From: Lachnospiraceae bacterium
GTDB lineage: Bacteria > Bacillota > Clostridia > Lachnospirales > Lachnospiraceae
Assembly (NCBI GenBank): GCA_011959105.1
Contig: BLLU01000194.1
Span: 1 to 59,751, forward strand
Reading direction: 5' to 3'
Length of the DNA: 59,751 nucleotides
A program made the translations under genes and the position numbers. The notes below the pieces were generated by a model. It did no database searches. It saw only the letters and a list, made by a program, of their open reading frames with translations, and was not told the origin of the DNA. Shown here piece by piece: positions 53,265 through 59,751 of this stretch; position 1 is the first letter of the stretch; every line of letters begins with the position of its first letter.

Positions 53265-54377
53265 ATGAAACATTATAAAACAGGCGGCCTGGCGCTGGCC
53301 TGCGTCGTATCCCTGTGCCTGGCCGCCTGCGGCACAGGCGCCCAGGTGGGCGGAGCGGTGGACAGGGGCCTTGACATGGAAGGCTATACCCGGGAGGAGG
53401 AGCAGTCCGGGGAAAATGGCCAGACCCAGGAAAGTACCGATGGCGGGGACGTCACGGATATAAATAGTACTTCCGGGGAAGGCGCCGCAGACGGGCTGAA
53501 TGAACTGGGCCTTGACCCGGAGACCATGGATCTGCTCAAATTCAATATCTATGTGCAGCTGAATAATACCATCGTGGAGATCATGGATGATATCAACAAC
53601 TATTTCCTGGTGGTGGACACCGCGGAGGAGTTCCGCTTCCGGGAGGACGCGGAATACAGTTACGGATATCGGATCACCGGCTTTAATATGGACGCGGTGG
53701 AGGATGCGGAAGTGGTGTGCGGCATGGAGCCCGCATTTGAGACTCTGGACGGACTGGTGGAATCCATGCTTCCCTCCATGCGGGAGATTATAGAGACTTT
53801 CAACGCAATCGATGATTCTGAGTATACCTATGAGGAAAACCAGTACCAGCAGCCCAAGGACAATCACATCCGGCTGATGGCATGTCTGCAGGAGTTCACC
53901 ACTTACGCCGATCAATTTCTGGCGGAGCTGGATGTTATCGCCGATGAGAGAAGCGCGGCCCAGGAGGTGAAAATGCAGGAGGAAGGGCGGCTCATTGCTT
54001 ATAACTTCAGCCATATGCTCACGCTTTCTTCCCAGATCCTGGATCAGATCTATGAGCAGGGCATAGACGATTACAATCTGACGGAACTGGATCTGACCCC
54101 GATCTACCCGCTGTTTGAGGAGATGCAGGAGACGGCGGCGGCTTATGCCGAGGCGGTGAGCGACAACAATCAGCTGATGCAGGAATCCCTGTCCAGCCGC
54201 CAGGTGTACGCGGGCGATTTCAACGGCCTGCTGCAGGCTTTTGAATGGATGATCAAACAGGTGGAGAGCGGCGTACCCTACGAGGATCCCTCCCATGAGT
54301 ATCTGGGCGGCCTCAAGCATATTTACGAGGTGCTCTCCGGCAAAGTGGAAGAATACAACGGCATTTTTGCCCAGTAG
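53265..54377 (+). CDS. lipoprotein (DUF3829-like)
   Basis: A 370-residue lipoprotein with lipobox LAAC. After a Gly/Asp/Ser/Thr-rich linker (about 25-75) comes a long mostly helical domain (about 80-370) like DUF3829/YiiG lipoproteins. The function is unknown; no enzyme motif is seen. ATG 53265 follows AAAGAGGTGCTGAG. It sits between glyA and the threonine-pathway genes with no apparent link to either. Confidence 0.75.
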   Translation: MKHYKTGGLALACVVSLCLAACGTGAQVGGAVDRGLDMEGYTREEEQSGENGQTQESTDGGDVTDINSTSGEGAADGLNELGLDPETMDLLKFNIYVQLNNTIVEIMDDINNYFLVVDTAEEFRFREDAEYSYGYRITGFNMDAVEDAEVVCGMEPAFETLDGLVESMLPSMREIIETFNAIDDSEYTYEENQYQQPKDNHIRLMACLQEFTTYADQFLAELDVIADERSAAQEVKMQEEGRLIAYNFSHMLTLSSQILDQIYEQGIDDYNLTELDLTPIYPLFEEMQETAAAYAEAVSDNNQLMQESLSSRQVYAGDFNGLLQAFEWMIKQVESGVPYEDPSHEYLGGLKHIYEVLSGKVEEYNGIFAQ

Positions 54378-54406
54378 CGGCACTTTCGTTTTTTTCACTA
54401 AAAACC

Positions 54407-54435
54407 TTGCGTTCAGACTTTACTTGTGGTACAAT
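54407..54435 (+). promoter_or_regulatory. promoter of the ACT-protein/hom/aspartate kinase unit
   Basis: TTGCGT at 54407-54412, a 17-base spacer and TACAAT at 54430-54435, 42 bases before the ACT gene. Confidence 0.65.
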
Positions 54436-54476
54436 ATCTTCCATTGACGCACAAATGTGCGCGGGAGAAGTACATC

Positions 54477-54920
54477 ATGAAGGAAAATGTCAAGTATTAT
54501 ATGGTGCGGCAGAAGGCAATCCCGGAGGTGCTTTTGAAAGTGGTGGAAGCCAAGGGCCTTCTGGAGTCGGAGAAGGTGGGAACCATACAGGACGCCGTGG
54601 ACGCGGTGGGGATCAGCAGGAGTTCTTTTTACAAGTATAAGGACGATATCTTTGAACTCCATGACAACGCCCGGGGGACGACCATTACTCTGACCATGCA
54701 GGTGGAGGATAGGCCGGGACTGCTGTCGGATGTGCTGAAAATCATTGCTGATTTTCGGGGGAATATCCTGACCATCCACCAGAGTATCCCCATAAACGGG
54801 GCCGCGTCCCTGAGCGTCAGTATACAGATCTTACAGACCACCGGGGACGTGGCCCGGATGATTCAGGAACTGGAGAGTCAGAAGGGCGTGCGCCATGTGA
54901 AGATCCTGGCGAAGGAATAG
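54477..54920 (+). CDS. ACT-domain protein (UPF0735/PheB-like)
   Basis: A 147-residue protein with an N-terminal helical part (about 1-65, including a small winged-helix-like segment, VDAVGISRSSFYKYKDDIF) and a C-terminal ACT domain (about 70-147, ITLTMQVEDRPGLLSDVLKIIADF). It matches the PheB/UPF0735 family found beside threonine and phenylalanine pathway genes. ACT domains bind amino acids, so it is a candidate regulatory partner for the hom gene 55 bases downstream. ATG 54477 follows GGGAGAAG. Confidence 0.9.
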   Translation: MKENVKYYMVRQKAIPEVLLKVVEAKGLLESEKVGTIQDAVDAVGISRSSFYKYKDDIFELHDNARGTTITLTMQVEDRPGLLSDVLKIIADFRGNILTIHQSIPINGAASLSVSIQILQTTGDVARMIQELESQKGVRHVKILAKE

Positions 54921-54975
54921 GTTGTGCAAAGCCGAAAACGAAAGGGCTGCTGAGGCGGCAGAATGTGAGGGAGAT

Positions 54976-56184
54976 ATGATCTATGTAGCTGTTTTGGGAT
55001 ATGGCACCGTGGGCAGCGGTGTGGTGGAGGTTATCGAAAAGAATAAGGATATGGTGAACAAAAAGTCCGCAGCGGAACTGGAGATTAAGTATATTCTGGA
55101 TCTGCGGGATTTCCCGGGGGACCCCTACGAGCAGAAGGTGGTACACGATGTGAATATCATACTGGACGATCCGGAAGTGTCCATTATCTGCGAGACCATG
55201 GGCGGCATCAAGCCGGCATACGACTTCACTAAGGCTGCCCTGCTGAAGGGCAAGAGCGTGTGTACCTCCAACAAGGAACTGGTAGCCGGTCATGGCCCTG
55301 AACTGCTGCAGATCGCCCGGGAGCACAACTGCAATTATCTCTTTGAGGCAAGCGTGGGAGGCGGCATTCCCATTATCCGCCCTCTGAACTATTCCCTGAC
55401 GGCGGAGAAACTGGAGGCCGTCACGGGTATCCTGAACGGCACCACCAACTATATCCTGACCAAGATGGAAAAGGAGGGGGCGGATTTTGCCGCCACTCTG
55501 AAGAAGGCCCAGGAAAAGGGCTATGCGGAGCGTAACCCGGAAGCGGATATCCAGGGGTACGACGCCTGCCGCAAGATTGCCATCCTGTCCTCTCTTATGA
55601 CGGGGCAGAACGTGTCCTATCAGAATATTTATACGGAGGGCATAACCGGGATCACGGCGGATGACTTTGTCTATGCCCGGGCGCTGGGCCGTTCCATTAA
55701 GCTGCTGGCCATGAGCAAGGATACGCCGGAGGGCACGCTGGCCATGGTGGCTCCCTGTATGATCGGCCCGGAGAACCCCCTGTATATGGTGAGCGGCGTG
55801 TTTAACGCGGTGTGCGTGCGGGGCAATATGCTGGGAGATTCCATGTATTACGGGAAAGGGGCGGGCAAGCTGCCCACCGCCAGCGCAGTGGTATCCGATG
55901 TGGTGGACTGCGCCAGACATCAGGGCAAGACCATCCTGTGTTTCTGGAATCAGGAAGAGGCCAGGCTGGTGGAGATCGGTGATGTGGAGAGAGGATTCTT
56001 TCTGCGGGCCGCGGCAGATGCTGCAGCGGAGGTGGAGAAGGCGTTCCCCGGAGCGGAGCGGATCCGGGTGGAAGGCCGTACGCAGGACTGCGGCTATCTC
56101 ATCCCTCCCATGAAGGAAAAGGAATTCGCCTCCAGGTATGAGGCGCTGGGTGAGAAGGCTCTGGGCAGGATACGTCTGGAGTAG
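54976..56184 (+). CDS. hom: homoserine dehydrogenase
   Basis: A 402-residue enzyme reducing aspartate semialdehyde to homoserine. Signatures: VAVLGYGTVGSGVVEV (NAD(P) fold), TSNKELVAGHG, LFEASVGGGIPIIRPL and GILNGTTNYIL. The C-terminal region does not show a typical ACT domain, unlike many longer Hom enzymes; a separate ACT protein is encoded just upstream. ATG 54976 follows GTGAGGGAGAT. An aspartate kinase gene follows. Confidence 0.94.
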   Translation: MIYVAVLGYGTVGSGVVEVIEKNKDMVNKKSAAELEIKYILDLRDFPGDPYEQKVVHDVNIILDDPEVSIICETMGGIKPAYDFTKAALLKGKSVCTSNKELVAGHGPELLQIAREHNCNYLFEASVGGGIPIIRPLNYSLTAEKLEAVTGILNGTTNYILTKMEKEGADFAATLKKAQEKGYAERNPEADIQGYDACRKIAILSSLMTGQNVSYQNIYTEGITGITADDFVYARALGRSIKLLAMSKDTPEGTLAMVAPCMIGPENPLYMVSGVFNAVCVRGNMLGDSMYYGKGAGKLPTASAVVSDVVDCARHQGKTILCFWNQEEARLVEIGDVERGFFLRAAADAAAEVEKAFPGAERIRVEGRTQDCGYLIPPMKEKEFASRYEALGEKALGRIRLE

Positions 56185-56313
56185 CACAGGCGTTAAGTCT
56201 GAACGGGACAGAATCGTATGAGGAAGCTGACCGGCGGTGCGCGGCGGCATATGAATGTTGGCACAAGCCTGAAAAGCATAGAATATTGTGAGGAGAGAGG
56301 ATAGGCAGGTATC

Positions 56314-57633
56314 ATGAGAAAGGTTGTGAAATTCGGCGGCAGTTCCCTGGCCAGCGCCGAGCAGTTTAAGAAGGTGGGCAGCATCATCCGGGAGGATGAG
56401 GAGAGGAAATTCGTGGTGCCGTCCGCGCCGGGCAAGCGCGACGACGGGGACACCAAAGTCACAGACATGCTTTACGGCTGCTATGCTCTGGCGGATGCGG
56501 ACCAGGACTTCCGCGCGGAACTGCAGGCGATCAGGGACCGTTACCGGCAGATTATCGACGGATTGGAACTGTCTCTGTCCCTGGAGGAAGAGTTTGCCGA
56601 GATAGAGCGGATGTTTTTGGAAAAAGCCGGCAGCGACTATGCGGCGTCCCGGGGCGAGTACCTGAACGGTATCATCATGGCGGCGTATCTGGGCTTTACT
56701 TTCGTGGACGCGTCTCAGGTGATCTTTTTTGACGAAAACGGTGACTTTGACGGGGAAAGGACCAATGAGGTGCTTTCCGCCCGGCTGGCGGGCTGTGCGT
56801 CCGCGGTGATCCCCGGCTTTTACGGCTCGATGCCGGACGGCAGGATCAAGACTTTTTCCAGAGGGGGATCGGATATCACCGGTTCCATTGTGGCCAAGGC
56901 AGTCAAGGCAGATGTGTATGAGAACTGGACCGATGTATCCGGCTTCCTGATTGCGGATCCCCATATCATAGAAAGGCCGGAGGCCATTGACGTGATTACA
57001 TACAGGGAACTCAGGGAACTGGCATACATGGGAGTTCCGGTGCTCCATGAGGACGCCATTTTTCCGGTGCGCCAGCAGGGTATTCCCATCAACATCCGCA
57101 ATACCAATGCCCCGGAGGACGACGGCACCTGGATTGTGGGCAGCACCTGCCAGAAGTCCCGCTTCGTAATCACGGGCATCGCCGGCAAGAAGGGCTTCTG
57201 CTCCGTGAACATCGAGAAAGACAAGATGAACTCGGAGATCGGTTTCGGACGCAAGGTACTGCAGGCTTTTGAGGACAACGGCCTTTCCTTTGAGCATGTG
57301 CCGTCCGGCATTGACACCATGACGGTGTTTGTCCACCAGGATGAGTTCATGCGTAAGGAGCAGAAGGTGGTGGCCGCCCTTCACCGCCTGGCGGAGCCGG
57401 AGGCCATAGAGATCGAGTCCGATCTGGCTCTGGTGGCCGTGGTGGGCCGGGGCATGAAGTCCACCCGGGGCACGGCGGGCCGCATTTTCTCCGCTCTGGC
57501 CCATAACAATATCAATGTTAAGATGATTGACCAGGGTTCTTCCGAGTTAAATATCATCATCGGCGTGACCAATGAGGATTTTGAGAGCGCTATCAAAGCC
57601 ATTTACGATATTTTTGTAATCGCGCAGCTATAG
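56314..57633 (+). CDS. aspartate kinase
   Basis: A 439-residue aspartokinase, the first enzyme of the aspartate family pathway. KVVKFGGSSLASA opens the kinase domain; the FSRGGSDITGS substrate loop is clear. Two C-terminal ACT domains (about 300-370 and 375-439, including GRGMKSTRGTAGRIFSAL and the ending DIFVIAQL) indicate feedback control by an end product. The short, single-chain form resembles Bacillus ThrA/YclM-type (class III) enzymes. It follows hom by 129 bases and ends with a terminator. Confidence 0.93.
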   Translation: MRKVVKFGGSSLASAEQFKKVGSIIREDEERKFVVPSAPGKRDDGDTKVTDMLYGCYALADADQDFRAELQAIRDRYRQIIDGLELSLSLEEEFAEIERMFLEKAGSDYAASRGEYLNGIIMAAYLGFTFVDASQVIFFDENGDFDGERTNEVLSARLAGCASAVIPGFYGSMPDGRIKTFSRGGSDITGSIVAKAVKADVYENWTDVSGFLIADPHIIERPEAIDVITYRELRELAYMGVPVLHEDAIFPVRQQGIPINIRNTNAPEDDGTWIVGSTCQKSRFVITGIAGKKGFCSVNIEKDKMNSEIGFGRKVLQAFEDNGLSFEHVPSGIDTMTVFVHQDEFMRKEQKVVAALHRLAEPEAIEIESDLALVAVVGRGMKSTRGTAGRIFSALAHNNINVKMIDQGSSELNIIIGVTNEDFESAIKAIYDIFVIAQL

Positions 57634-57654
57634 GCGCGGAGATATGCCGAAGAG

Positions 57655-57694
57655 AAAGCCTGCCGGGGATGGGCGCCATACCGGGCGGGCTTTT
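57655..57694 (+). terminator. terminator of the ACT/hom/aspartate kinase unit
   Basis: AAAGCCTGCC (57655-57664) pairs with GGCGGGCTTT (57684-57693) with one wobble, and the T-run begins within the right arm and ends at 57694. Confidence 0.85.
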
Positions 57695-57839
57695 GCGCGC
57701 TCCGGCGCCGGAAAGAGAGGTATGCTCCCCTTCCGGGTTTTCGTTACCTGAAAACATGGTCAATATTTGTCGAATAATTCCAAAATTTGACAAGTGCATG
57801 GGAATATTGAAAAAAATAATAGAAAATTGAAAAAATGTG

Positions 57840-57867
57840 TTGACAAATAGAAAATACCTGTTATAAT
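57840..57867 (+). promoter_or_regulatory. near-perfect sigma-A promoter of the small transcription unit
   Basis: Consensus TTGACA at 57840-57845, a 16-base spacer and consensus TATAAT at 57862-57867, with a TG just before the -10 box. Transcription would begin near 57874. The DNA upstream is A/T-rich, like an UP element. Confidence 0.9.
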
Positions 57868-57873
57868 AAAATC

Positions 57874-58035
57874 ATACAGAAGAGATCAAGCAACAGATTC
57901 CAAAAACAACACAGGAGGAAGGGCCAATGTACTAATGATAATGGAATCAAAAATACAATAGGAGGTAAGGACCATTGGACAGCATAGTTTGAAGAGGGCG
58001 CATCAAGAAACAGTTGATGTGCCCTCTTCCTTTGT
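57874..58035 (+). ncRNA. short transcript with two strong ribosome binding sites, tiny reading frames and a terminator hairpin
   Basis: This 160-base unit contains AGGAGG at 57913-57918 followed, eight bases on, by ATG TAC TAA (57927-57935). An overlapping frame at 57935 encodes MIMESKIQ and stops at 57961. A second AGGAGG at 57960-57965 is followed nine bases on by TTG (57975), which encodes MDSIV with a stop at 57990-57992. A 16-bp hairpin (57991-58006 with 58014-58029, one wobble, loop GAAACAG) starts at that stop codon, and a short T-run follows. No protein-coding gene is present before the GH3 gene at 58187. It could be a regulatory small RNA, an attenuating leader or a source of micropeptides. 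Confidence 0.6.
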
Positions 58036-58186
58036 GCGGGTTCTATTTCTTAATTTTCCTGAAAAACGAATTTTTGTGTAGAAAAATGGCGGACTATAAG
58101 GTATACTTTTGCTGTATATTCTATTGTGGGCGAAGTCGGAAGCGGTGTTATATCACGTTGCATATTAAGAGAGGTTTTTGATACAA

Positions 58187-59539
58187 ATGGAGAATCAGCA
58201 GGAGAAATTGCAGCAGCAGAGGGCAGCGCGGCGCAAGAGGAGACAACGCAATCAGATTCTGGCCTACGCCACTCTGCTTGTGCTGATCGCCCTGGCAGCC
58301 GTGGGCATCGTGGTGGGGGTCAAGCATCTGAGGCAGTGGCAGGAGCAGAGGCAGCAGGAGGAACAGAGGCAGCAGGAGAGCATACAGGATCAGCTGGAGC
58401 AGCAGGTGGGTTCAGACGAGGAGAGTATACAGGCGCCGCCGGAAGAGCCGGAGCCCACGCCGGAACCTGTGCCGGAACTGACCCCGGAGGAAAAACTGGA
58501 CGAGATCATCAATGCCATGATTGACGCCATGCCTCTGGAGGACAAAGTGGCGGGGCTGTTTTTTGTGTCCCCCGAGTCCATTACCGGCGTAACCGCCGCA
58601 GTGAAGGCGGGAGAGGGCACCAGGGAGTCTCTCACCCGGTACGCGGTGGGGGGCCTGCTTTACCAGAAGAAGAATATCAAGGACGCGGAACAATTCCGGG
58701 AAATGCTGGGCAACACGGAATTGTACAGCAAGTATCCGCTGTTTCTGGGCATAGAAGAGGAGGGCGGCAGCGTCAGTCCCCTGGCGGCGGCGGGCCTGGT
58801 TGACAAGCAGCCTTCCCCGGCGGATCTGGGAGCCGGCGGGGACCCGGGAGCAGCCTATCAGGCGGGCAGCAGCCTGGGGGCAGGACTGGCCTCTTACGGT
58901 ATCAATGTGGATTTTGCCCCGGTGGCAGACCTGGCTAATGTGGAGGGCAGTGTGATGGCCGCCAGGGCCTACGGCAGCGATGCCGGGACGGTGTCGGCTT
59001 ATGTGAACGGCATGGTGAGCGGCCTGCAGGAACAGAAAGTGACGGCCTGCTTGAAACATTTTCCCTGCGGCGGCGGAACGGCGGAGGACACCGGGGAGGG
59101 GCAGGCCGTGTCGGAGCGGAGTGCGGAGGATTTGCGCAGCCAGGAACTGGAAGTGTATCAGTCCGGTATTGACTCCGGCGTTCAGATGATCATGGTGGGC
59201 CATACCGCCGTTCCTTCCCTGACGGGGGATAATACACCGGCGTCTCTGTCCGGCATTATTGTCACCGATCTGCTGCGGGTGGAGATGGGGTACAGAGGCG
59301 TGATTATCACCGACGCCATGAATCTGAAGGCCATCTCGGAGTACTACGATTCCGGCCAGGCGGCGGTGATGGCTCTGAAGGCGGGCTGTGACATGGTTCT
59401 GATGCCGGAGAATTTTGAGGAGGCATACGAAGCGGTGCTGGGGGCGGTCCGGGACGGCACCATCTCGGAGGAGCGGGTCAACGATGCTCTGCGCCGCATT
59501 TACAGAATCAAATGTGCCGACCGCCTGGAACAGGGCTGA
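58187..59539 (+). CDS. membrane-anchored GH3-like protein with altered catalytic motif
   Basis: A 450-residue protein with a basic, glutamine-rich N-terminus, one membrane helix (about residues 26-46), a Gln/Glu/Pro-rich linker and a GH3 domain of the NagZ (beta-N-acetylglucosaminidase) type. The nucleophile D376 in TDAMNLKAI is present. The usual KHFPGHG/DTH segment is KHFPCGGG (290-297) and D301-T-G-E, so the catalytic His of the Asp-His dyad is replaced. ATG 58187 is 13 bases from AGAGAGG; TTG 58178 lies closer to it and is an alternative start. It may be a cell-wall glycan enzyme with altered chemistry or an inactive binder. Confidence 0.85.
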   Translation: MENQQEKLQQQRAARRKRRQRNQILAYATLLVLIALAAVGIVVGVKHLRQWQEQRQQEEQRQQESIQDQLEQQVGSDEESIQAPPEEPEPTPEPVPELTPEEKLDEIINAMIDAMPLEDKVAGLFFVSPESITGVTAAVKAGEGTRESLTRYAVGGLLYQKKNIKDAEQFREMLGNTELYSKYPLFLGIEEEGGSVSPLAAAGLVDKQPSPADLGAGGDPGAAYQAGSSLGAGLASYGINVDFAPVADLANVEGSVMAARAYGSDAGTVSAYVNGMVSGLQEQKVTACLKHFPCGGGTAEDTGEGQAVSERSAEDLRSQELEVYQSGIDSGVQMIMVGHTAVPSLTGDNTPASLSGIIVTDLLRVEMGYRGVIITDAMNLKAISEYYDSGQAAVMALKAGCDMVLMPENFEEAYEAVLGAVRDGTISEERVNDALRRIYRIKCADRLEQG

Positions 59540-59546
59540 TAGGGGA

Positions 59547-59567
59547 GGGGGACGGGCTCTGTCCCCC
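59547..59567 (+). terminator. possible terminator of the GH3-like gene
   Basis: GGGGGAC (59547-59553) and GTCCCCC (59561-59567) form a perfect 7-bp stem eight bases after the stop. There is no T-run, so termination is uncertain. Confidence 0.4.
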
Positions 59568-59640
59568 GGTGCATTCTGTACGTCAGTACATCAGTTGTCT
59601 CTATTGTGCGTGCAATTTCATAATTTTTTTAAAATAACGG

Positions 59641-59669
59641 TTGACAAAAGCGGGATACTGATGTATAGT
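59641..59669 (+). promoter_or_regulatory. tRNA gene promoter
   Basis: TTGACA at 59641-59646, a 17-base spacer and TATAGT at 59664-59669, about 29 bases before the tRNA. Confidence 0.85.
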
Positions 59670-59697
59670 ATATTTTGTTCAGAGCAATCTGGTACAT

Positions 59698-59751
<54 letters not shown>

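Overview
The window looks like chromosomal DNA from a spore-forming Clostridia, most likely a GC-rich member of the Lachnospiraceae. I infer this from the spoVA genes, the GerMN lipoprotein, strong AGGAGG ribosome binding sites, Firmicutes-type two-component, competence and amino-acid genes, and several families typical of Lachnospiraceae. No plasmid or phage replication or structural genes are visible. Most genes are GC-rich. Two patches, 1.9-2.6 kb and 6.4-9.1 kb, are clearly AT-richer and look acquired.

Layout. 0-2 kb: spoVAA-spoVAB-spoVAC with a terminator. 2-6.3 kb: an unrecognised gene, a GH5 lipoprotein glycanase, and on the minus strand a DUF368 lipid-carrier transporter and a soluble CZB chemoreceptor. 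6.4-9.1 kb: an inserted module with a TnpV-like gene, a C5 cytosine methyltransferase and a CCGG-family type II endonuclease. 9.2-15.3 kb: calcium P-type ATPase, RsmF-like rRNA methylase, trpS and an SH3-domain protein. 15.3-19.7 kb: the other half of the spoVA set (spoVAD, a small unknown gene, spoVAE), then an LTA-synthase-like protein. 19.7-32.1 kb: two small minus-strand genes, argG with a long leader, an Rpn-type nuclease, then argC, two GNAT acetyltransferases, argJ, a flavodiiron protein, argB, argD and an orphan solute-binding protein. 32.6-39.1 kb: comEA, a WalRK-like two-component pair, a GerMN lipoprotein and comEC. 39.1-49.9 kb: a broken DUF434 gene, radical SAM protein, esterase, VanZ protein, holA, a GH43 glycosidase, a DUF1653 protein, an in-frame SfsA-MutY fusion and a glycosyltransferase. 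49.9-59.8 kb: PAP2 phosphatase, diacylglycerol-kinase-like protein, glyA, a lipoprotein, an ACT protein with hom and aspartate kinase, a probable small RNA, a GH3-like protein and the start of a tRNA-Gly gene.

Working together: the spoVA proteins move dipicolinic acid in the spore; argG/C/J/B/D make most of the arginine pathway; the ACT protein, hom and aspartate kinase form the entry to threonine and methionine; comEA and comEC are DNA-uptake parts.

The most unusual items are a terminator-ended transcription unit with a near-perfect promoter and two strong ribosome binding sites that serve only tiny reading frames (57.84-58.03 kb), a family of long intergenic palindromes with conserved ends and covarying cores (15.3, 25.9 and 27.3 kb), the SfsA-MutY fusion, the divided spoVA locus, and a GH3 protein that lacks the expected catalytic histidine. 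All functional calls come from reading the translated sequence; no database search was run.
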